This document shows, piece by piece, positions 20,501 through 24,500 of a stretch of 24,500 bases of DNA. Origin of the DNA: an uncultured Butyrivibrio sp. Its GTDB lineage: Bacteria > Bacillota > Clostridia > Lachnospirales > Lachnospiraceae. The stretch spans positions 33,201-57,700 of the forward strand of contig CAJTON010000015.1 in NCBI GenBank assembly GCA_910577605.1, in the 5' to 3' direction. The first letter of the stretch is position 1. Every line of letters starts with the position of its first letter. The notes below the pieces were generated by a model. It had not been told where the DNA came from. It searched no databases and saw nothing but the letters and a program-made list of their open reading frames with translations. Both the position numbers and the translations under genes were made by a program.

Positions 20501-22093
20501 ATATCGCCGCCGCCGCACCACGACATATATTCGATCGAGGATCTGGCGCAGCTTATCTACGACCTGAAAAATTCAAACAACAAGGCGAGGATCTCCGTCA
20601 AGCTCGTGTCCGAGGCGGGAGTAGGAACGGTCGCGGCGGGCGTGGCGAAGGCGGGCGCGCAGGTAATACTTATTTCGGGCTATGACGGCGGAACGGGAGC
20701 GGCTCCGAACAGCTCTATTCACAACGCGGGACTGCCGTGGGAGCTTGGGCTTGCGGAAACGCATCAGACGCTTATAATGAACGGGCTTCGCAATAAAGTG
20801 ATCCTTGAGACGGACGGAAAGCTTATGACGGGCCGCGACGTAGCGATCGCCTGTCTTCTGGGCGCGGAGGAATTCGGCTTCGCGACCGCGCCGCTTGTGA
20901 CCTTGGGCTGTGTTATGATGAGAGTGTGCAATCTTGACACCTGCCCCGTCGGGGTAGCGACGCAGAATCCGGAGCTTCGCAAAAAGTTCGCCGGCAAACC
21001 GGAGTATGTCGTTAATTTTATGAAGTTCGTCGCCGAAGAGCTTCGCGAATACATGGCAAAGCTCGGATTCAGGACGCTTGACGAGATGTGCGGAAGAAGC
21101 GATATGCTTTTCCAGAAAAACGGTGTCTGCGGAGAATATGGAAGGCTTGATCTATCGGCAATTCTTGAGAATCCTTATGCCGCCGCTGAGAAAACGGAGT
21201 ACGGTAATAAAAAGGTCTATGATTTTGAACTGGAAAAGACCCTTGACGAGAAGGTCCTCATAAAAGAGCTTATGCCTTCTTTGAAGAAAAAGCTGAAAAA
21301 AAGTATCGAGCTTGACGTTACAAACACCGACAGCCGCGCCTTCGGCACGATGTTCGGTGCGGAGATAACAAGACTTTACGACGATACGCTTTCGGAGGAC
21401 ACATATACTGTCCGCTGTAACGGAAACGGCGGTCAGAGCTTCGGGGCGTTCATACCGAAGGGGCTTACTATTGAGCTTGTCGGAGACTCCAACGACTATT
21501 TCGGAAAAGGACTTTCAGGCGGCAAGCTTATCGTGTACCCGCCTAAGTCGTCGGTATTTAAGCAGGACGAAAATATCATAATCGGAAACGTCGCTCTTTA
21601 CGGCGCGACGAGCGGAGAGGCTTATATAAACGGCGTGGCGGGTGAACGCTTCTGCGTGCGCAATTCGGGGGCGACCGCGGTCGTCGAGGGCGTGGGCGAG
21701 CACGGCTGCGAATATATGACCGGAGGCTGCGTGGTCGTTCTCGGCAGGACGGGAAAGAATTTTGCCGCCGGGATGAGCGGGGGCGTCGCTTATGTGCTTG
21801 ACGAGGACAACAGATTTTATCTTAACCTGAATAAAGAGCTTGTCGGGTTTGAGGAGGTCGCGGACAAATATGACGTGCTTGAGCTGAAGAAAATGATACA
21901 GAAGCATGTGGCGTATACCAATTCGGAAAAGGGCAAAAAGATACTCGACGATTTTGGCGGTTATCTTCCCAAGTTCAAAAAGGTCATGCCGCACGACTAC
22001 AAGAAGATGCTGAACCGTATAGTTCTTATGGAAGAAAAAGGACTTTCAAGCGAACAGGCACAGATCGAAGCGTTCTATTCATTGAAGAAATAG
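17555..22093 (+). CDS. gltB: Glutamate synthase large subunit
   Basis: 1512 residues, full length for the large subunit (called GltA in Bacillus). It transfers the amide of glutamine to 2-oxoglutarate, giving two glutamates, with electrons from the small subunit. Order: short propeptide ending before the nucleophile C21 in HDNCGIGAIV; class II glutaminase domain (21 to about 420) with HSRFSTNTNPSW and HNGEINTIKGN; central domain; FMN-binding synthase barrel (about 800-1200) with GAMSYGSISQEAHE, GEGGESIERL and SGYDGGTGAAP; 3Fe-4S cysteines C1119, C1125 and C1130 (CVMMRVCNLDTC); C-terminal beta-helix with repeated G-x-x-x-G turns (about 1250-1450). The ATG follows GGAAGGGG. No frameshift or missing motif is seen. 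gltD follows after 17 bases. Confidence 0.98.
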   Translation: MISDNRKNQGLYNPQFEHDNCGIGAIVNIKGVKTHKTVEDALSIVENLEHRAGKDADGKTGDGVGIMLQVSHKFFSKACRPLGIDIKHEGDYGVGMFFFSQDELKKKQAMKMFEIIVAKEGLEFLGWREVPIRPEVLGKKALEVMPSIVQGFVGRPEECEKGLPFDRRLYIVRKVFEQSNDDTYVVSLSSRTVVYKGMFLVNQLRTFFPDLCSGDYESAIAIVHSRFSTNTNPSWRRAHPNRFIVHNGEINTIKGNADKMLAREENMRSKYFEGNMHKLIPVVNTEGSDSAMLDNTLEFLVMSGMDLPLAVMITIPEPWMNNKLISLEKRDFYQYYATMMEPWDGPASILFSDGEVMGAVLDRNGLRPSRYYITNDDYLILSSEVGVLDIEPSRIRIKERLHPGKMLLVDTVQGRVIDDEELKEHYAMRRPYGEWLDGNLVMLGDLKIPNKKVVEYGDDDRARLQRAFGYTYEDFYTNILGMAKNGSEPIAAMGVDTPLAAVSKQNPCLFEYFKQLFAQVTNPPIDAMREKIVTSTSVYIGTDGNLLEEKASNCHVLRINNPILTNTDLLKIKSMDIEGFKVAEIPIIYYKNTSLEKAIDRMFVEADRAHGDGANILILSDRGLDENHVPIPSLLAVSAMQQHLVSTKKRTSVAMILESGEPRTVHHFATLLGYGACAINPYLAQDTIKELINMGLLDKDYYAAVEDYNKAVISGITKISSKMGISTIQSYQGSKIFEAIGIAPQVIDKYFCGTVSRIGGVTLKDIENDVNTRHSRAFDPLGLDVDETFDSIGSHKSRSGKEEHLYNPQTIHLLQLAARNGDYGTFKEYSRLINEEMDPVTLRGYMDFKFPEKSVPIEEVESVDSIVRRFKTGAMSYGSISQEAHETLAVAMNMIHGRSNSGEGGESIERLTIGADGLNKCSAIKQVASGRFGVTSRYLVSADEIQIKMAQGAKPGEGGHLPGGKVYPWIAKTRLSTPGVSLISPPPHHDIYSIEDLAQLIYDLKNSNNKARISVKLVSEAGVGTVAAGVAKAGAQVILISGYDGGTGAAPNSSIHNAGLPWELGLAETHQTLIMNGLRNKVILETDGKLMTGRDVAIACLLGAEEFGFATAPLVTLGCVMMRVCNLDTCPVGVATQNPELRKKFAGKPEYVVNFMKFVAEELREYMAKLGFRTLDEMCGRSDMLFQKNGVCGEYGRLDLSAILENPYAAAEKTEYGNKKVYDFELEKTLDEKVLIKELMPSLKKKLKKSIELDVTNTDSRAFGTMFGAEITRLYDDTLSEDTYTVRCNGNGGQSFGAFIPKGLTIELVGDSNDYFGKGLSGGKLIVYPPKSSVFKQDENIIIGNVALYGATSGEAYINGVAGERFCVRNSGATAVVEGVGEHGCEYMTGGCVVVLGRTGKNFAAGMSGGVAYVLDEDNRFYLNLNKELVGFEEVADKYDVLELKKMIQKHVAYTNSEKGKKILDDFGGYLPKFKKVMPHDYKKMLNRIVLMEEKGLSSEQAQIEAFYSLKK

Positions 22094-22110
22094 GAAGGGA
22101 GGAAGTAAAA

Positions 22111-23598
22111 ATGGGAAAAACAACGGGATTTATGGATTATGAGCGGGAGGACTGCAAGGCGGCTTCTCCCAAAGCAAGAATAAAGAATTTCAACGAGTTT
22201 CACGAACCGCTTTCTCCCGAAAAGCAAAAAGAGCAGGCGGCGCGCTGTATGGACTGCGGCGTACCCTTCTGTCAGTCGGGAAAGCTCCTTAAAGGAATGG
22301 TTTCCGGCTGTCCCCTCAACAACCTGATACCCGAATGGAACGAGCTTTTGTATGTGGGAAATTATAAGGGCGCGTATTTAAGGCTTGCCAAAACAAGCAA
22401 TTTTCCTGAGTTTACCTCAAGAGTATGTCCGGCGCTCTGCGAGAAGGCGTGTACCTGCGGGCTTAACGGAGACGCCGTGAGTACGAAGGAAAACGAGAAA
22501 ACCATAATAGAATACGCCTTTGAGCACGGATATGTGACGGCACAGCCGCCGAAGGTGCGAACAGGCAAAAAGGTCGCCGTTATAGGTTCGGGTCCCGCGG
22601 GACTTGCCGCTGCGGATCTGTTGAATAAAAGAGGACATGAGGTCGAAGTGTACGAGCGCTCCGACAGACCGGGCGGGCTTCTGATGTACGGTATTCCGAA
22701 TATGAAGCTTGAAAAGTGGGTAGTAGAAAGAAGGATACGCCTTATGGAGCAGGCGGGCGTTGTTTTTCACACGAATAAGGACGTGGGACGCGACGTAAAG
22801 GCGCAGACCCTGCTCAAGAATTACGACGCGGTAGTGCTTGCGTGCGGCTCTGCGAATCCGAGGGACATAAAGGCCGAAGGGCGCGACGCGCAGGGGATAT
22901 ATTTTGCGGTCGATTATCTCAAATCGGTGACAAAAAGCCTGCTCGATTCGGATTTAAAGGACGGAACTTTCATAAGTCCCAAGGATAAGAACGTGGTAGT
23001 CATCGGCGGAGGCGACACGGGAAACGACTGTGTGGGAACGTCGGTAAGGCTCGGCTGTAGATCCGTAACGCAGCTTGAGATGATGCCGAAGCTGCCTGAT
23101 ACACGCGCCGCGGGCAATCCGTGGCCCCAGTGGCCGATGGTCTGCAAGACGGATTACGGACAGGAGGAGGCAATCGCGGTATTCGGACACGACCCCAGAA
23201 TTTATCAGACTACGGTGAAGGCGTTTGTCAAGGATAAAGAGGGAAGGCTTATAAAGCTTAAATGCGTGAAGCTTGAGCAAAAGCGCGACGAAAAAACAGG
23301 ACGTACCGTGATGTCGGAGGTGCCTGACAGCGAGTACGAGCTGCCATGCGAGCTTGTTCTTATTGCCGCCGGATTTCTCGGAAGCCAGAAATATGTGACG
23401 GACGCATTCGGCGTGGAGCTGGACGAAAGGACCAACGTAAAGACGGGGAAAGACCGTTTTGCCACAAATAATCCTAAGATATTCGCGGCGGGCGATATGC
23501 ATATCGGACAGTCGCTTGTAGTGCGCGCGATAAGGCAGGGGCGTGACGCGGCAAAGGAAGTCGATGAGTTCCTTATGGGCTATACGAATCTTGAGTAG
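22111..23598 (+). CDS. gltD: Glutamate synthase small subunit (NADPH-dependent)
   Basis: 495 residues, standard for GltD. It oxidises NADPH and passes electrons through FAD and 4Fe-4S clusters to the large subunit. Seen here: N-terminal Fe-S domain with C46, C49, C54 and C67 (CMDCGVPFC, GCPLNN) and C106, C110, C114 and C116 (CPALCEKACTC); FAD site VIGSGPAGLAAAD (157-169) with YERSDRPGGLLMYGIP; NADPH site GGGDTGNDC (299-307); closing FAD block FAAGDMHIGQSLVV with RAIRQGRDAA. The ATG follows AAGGGAGGAAG, 17 bases after gltB, so the subunits are co-expressed. Its last 26 bases overlap the convergent acetyltransferase gene. Confidence 0.98.
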   Translation: MGKTTGFMDYEREDCKAASPKARIKNFNEFHEPLSPEKQKEQAARCMDCGVPFCQSGKLLKGMVSGCPLNNLIPEWNELLYVGNYKGAYLRLAKTSNFPEFTSRVCPALCEKACTCGLNGDAVSTKENEKTIIEYAFEHGYVTAQPPKVRTGKKVAVIGSGPAGLAAADLLNKRGHEVEVYERSDRPGGLLMYGIPNMKLEKWVVERRIRLMEQAGVVFHTNKDVGRDVKAQTLLKNYDAVVLACGSANPRDIKAEGRDAQGIYFAVDYLKSVTKSLLDSDLKDGTFISPKDKNVVVIGGGDTGNDCVGTSVRLGCRSVTQLEMMPKLPDTRAAGNPWPQWPMVCKTDYGQEEAIAVFGHDPRIYQTTVKAFVKDKEGRLIKLKCVKLEQKRDEKTGRTVMSEVPDSEYELPCELVLIAAGFLGSQKYVTDAFGVELDERTNVKTGKDRFATNNPKIFAAGDMHIGQSLVVRAIRQGRDAAKEVDEFLMGYTNLE

Positions 23599-24328
23599 CC
23601 GCAGACGAATAAAAAACAACGGAGTCAATTATCTCAAACCCGCATTTGCAATAAAGCGCAAGCGCGGGTTTGTTGTTTCCGGAAACATGAAGCACGATGT
23701 TTTCCGCTTTCTGGGCGGCAAGGCGGTCAAGAACGGAACACATCATGGCATAGCCCAGACCTTGTCCGCGAAGCTTCGGTTCGACATATACGTTGAATAT
23801 GTTTACGAGCGCCCCGTCATAAAAAAGAGAGATATATCCGCTCGGTCTTTCGGGTTCCCCGAACAGAAAGAGAAAGACAGCGCCGTTTTTGCGTTCCGAA
23901 TATTGCAGGCGAGCGGGGCAGACAGGCGGCTTTTTGGCGGTAAATCTCATAAGATGTTCCTCGCGGCGGTATGCCGCGCCGAGCGTTTTTGCGCATTCAG
24001 CGAAGCCGGGGTATCCGTCGCGACCTGAAAATTCGTAAGCCTTCGCTTTTGCGCGGTTTTTCAGGGCGTTCGCCATATTTGTGAAAATATGCTGTCTGCG
24101 AAAGTCAGGAAGTACCGCGCCTGAAATTTCCGCGGGTTCGTCTGCGCAGCAGAAGGCAAAGCCGGCAAGCTTTTTTTTATCATAATAAAGAGCAAAAAAA
24201 TCACGACCTTTCTCATCGCCCGTGTAAAAGCTGTATTCTGTTTTGTCGAGGGCGGCGCACTCGCGTCGCAGTCCCTCTATCTGCGCCAGATATTTGCTGT
24301 TAAGGCGCTTAAGAATTTTTAGCGGCAT
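23573..24328 (-). CDS. GNAT-family N-acetyltransferase, probably tandem GNAT, 251 aa
   Basis: The C-terminal half is a clear GNAT domain: VYVEPKLRGQGLGYAMMCSV (180-199) is the acetyl-CoA-binding motif A, and NNKPALALYCKCGFEI (218-233) is motif B. The N-terminal half has a similar but degenerate element, VLPDFRRQHIFTNMANAL (72-89), suggesting two tandem domains with only the second able to bind acetyl-CoA well. The acceptor is unknown: such enzymes acetylate small amines, antibiotics or protein N-termini. The ATG is preceded by AAAGGG. The gene overlaps gltD tail to tail by 26 bases, and a terminator-like hairpin for gltD lies inside the motif B coding region. Confidence 0.9.
   Translation of the reverse strand: MPLKILKRLNSKYLAQIEGLRRECAALDKTEYSFYTGDEKGRDFFALYYDKKKLAGFAFCCADEPAEISGAVLPDFRRQHIFTNMANALKNRAKAKAYEFSGRDGYPGFAECAKTLGAAYRREEHLMRFTAKKPPVCPARLQYSERKNGAVFLFLFGEPERPSGYISLFYDGALVNIFNVYVEPKLRGQGLGYAMMCSVLDRLAAQKAENIVLHVSGNNKPALALYCKCGFEIIDSVVFYSSAATQDSYSP
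23636..23682 (+). terminator. Probable gltBD terminator embedded in the acetyltransferase gene
   Basis: AAACCCGC (23636-23643) pairs with GCGGGTTT (23664-23671); after one mismatch, a further 5 pairs extend the stem around an 8-base loop. TTTGTTGTTT overlaps and follows the right arm. It begins 38 bases after the gltD stop, and on the other strand encodes the NKPALALYCKCGF part of the acetyltransferase. Confidence 0.5.
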
Positions 24329-24366
24329 AACCGGACCCTTTGTTTTCCTTTTTTCGGAAATTTATG

Positions 24367-24395
24367 TTGACAAAATAAAAACTATACTGTATATT
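24367..24395 (+). promoter_or_regulatory. Strong SigA-type promoter of tRNA-Gly
   Basis: TTGACA (24367-24372), 17-base spacer, TATATT (24390-24395): consensus -35 and good -10, about 30 bases upstream of the tRNA. It diverges from the acetyltransferase gene. Confidence 0.75.
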
Positions 24396-24425
24396 ATCAC
24401 TTGTGGCTGTCAAAAGTCAATGTAT

Positions 24426-24497
24426 GCGCGAGTGGCTCAGTGGTGGAGCGTCTCCTTGCCAAGGAGAAGGTCGCGGGTTCGATCCCCGTCTCGCGCT
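24426..24497 (+). tRNA. tRNA-Gly, anticodon GCC
   Basis: A full cloverleaf can be folded by eye: acceptor GCGCGAG/CTCGCGC, D-stem GCTC/GAGC, anticodon stem TCTCC/GGAGA with loop TTGCCAA (anticodon GCC), and T-arm GCGGG-TTCGATC-CCCGT. The discriminator is T, as usual for glycine tRNA. CCA is not encoded. It reads the GGC and GGT codons. Further tRNA genes could follow beyond the window. Confidence 0.96.
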
Positions 24498-24500
24498 CTT

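Noticed and set aside
22954..23628. 224-codon minus-strand open frame opposite gltD
   Set aside because: It is shadowed by the NADPH-binding half of gltD, and its translation has no recognisable motif.
24397..24425. Promoter for the acetyltransferase on the minus strand (two TTGAC-like words near 24409-24422)
   Set aside because: On the minus strand spacing to a -10 is poor (TTGACT-N18-TAATAT at best), so I could not decide on a convincing pair; the plus-strand tRNA promoter is far better.

Overview
The window looks like chromosomal DNA from an endospore-forming, low- to mid-GC member of the Bacillota, most likely class Clostridia. Reasons: a spoVAD-spoVAE pair behind a forespore sigma-G-type promoter, strong AGGAGG-type ribosome binding sites, SigA-type promoters, and housekeeping genes of clostridial type (PBP1A with a Cys-rich tail, YigZ, LicD, two-subunit glutamate synthase). 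I see no insertion sequence, phage gene, CRISPR array or toxin-antitoxin cassette. The window is compact: no gene-free stretch exceeds 300 bases, and three convergent gene pairs overlap at their 3' ends.

Layout. 1-680: the 3' end of an HtrA-type protease gene with its terminator. 680-1755: an AT-richer patch with two convergent XRE-type regulators separated by a large imperfect inverted repeat, then an AT-rich spacer that ends in the sigma-G-type promoter. 1756-3137: spoVAD and spoVAE, without spoVAC. 3280-4650: ilvE coupled by a TAATG overlap to a 73-residue unknown protein, then a bidirectional terminator. 4656-7295 (minus): a class A penicillin-binding protein. 7478-9024: yigZ and a convergent PAP2-family membrane phosphatase sharing stop-codon bases. 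9257-12668: a tight three-gene operon (beta-CASP/MBL nuclease, LicD-type transferase, diacylglycerol kinase-type lipid kinase). 12641-13789 (minus): a membrane DUF3810 protein with an HExxH motif. 13806-16675: a divergent AraC regulator facing an MFS transporter-DUF1349 operon. 16771-17280: a small membrane protein with a TTG start. 17555-23598: gltB-gltD. 23573-24328 (minus): a GNAT acetyltransferase. 24426-24497: tRNA-Gly(GCC) with its own promoter.

How the genes work together. GltBD makes glutamate from glutamine and 2-oxoglutarate, and IlvE uses glutamate as amino donor for branched-chain amino acids, though the two loci are separate units. SpoVAD/SpoVAE act in dipicolinate uptake during sporulation. 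The PBP, the LicD-like protein, the lipid kinase and the PAP2 phosphatase all touch envelope synthesis or lipid recycling. The AraC/MFS/DUF1349 set looks like a self-contained, ligand-induced uptake cassette of unknown substrate.

Nothing here is clearly a new defence or mobile system. The most interesting items are the uncharacterised partners (the 73-residue protein after ilvE, the DUF1349 protein, the DUF3810 protein), the palindrome over both -35 regions in the AraC/MFS divergent promoter, the repeat-rich region ahead of gltB, and a terminator-like hairpin inside the GNAT coding region.
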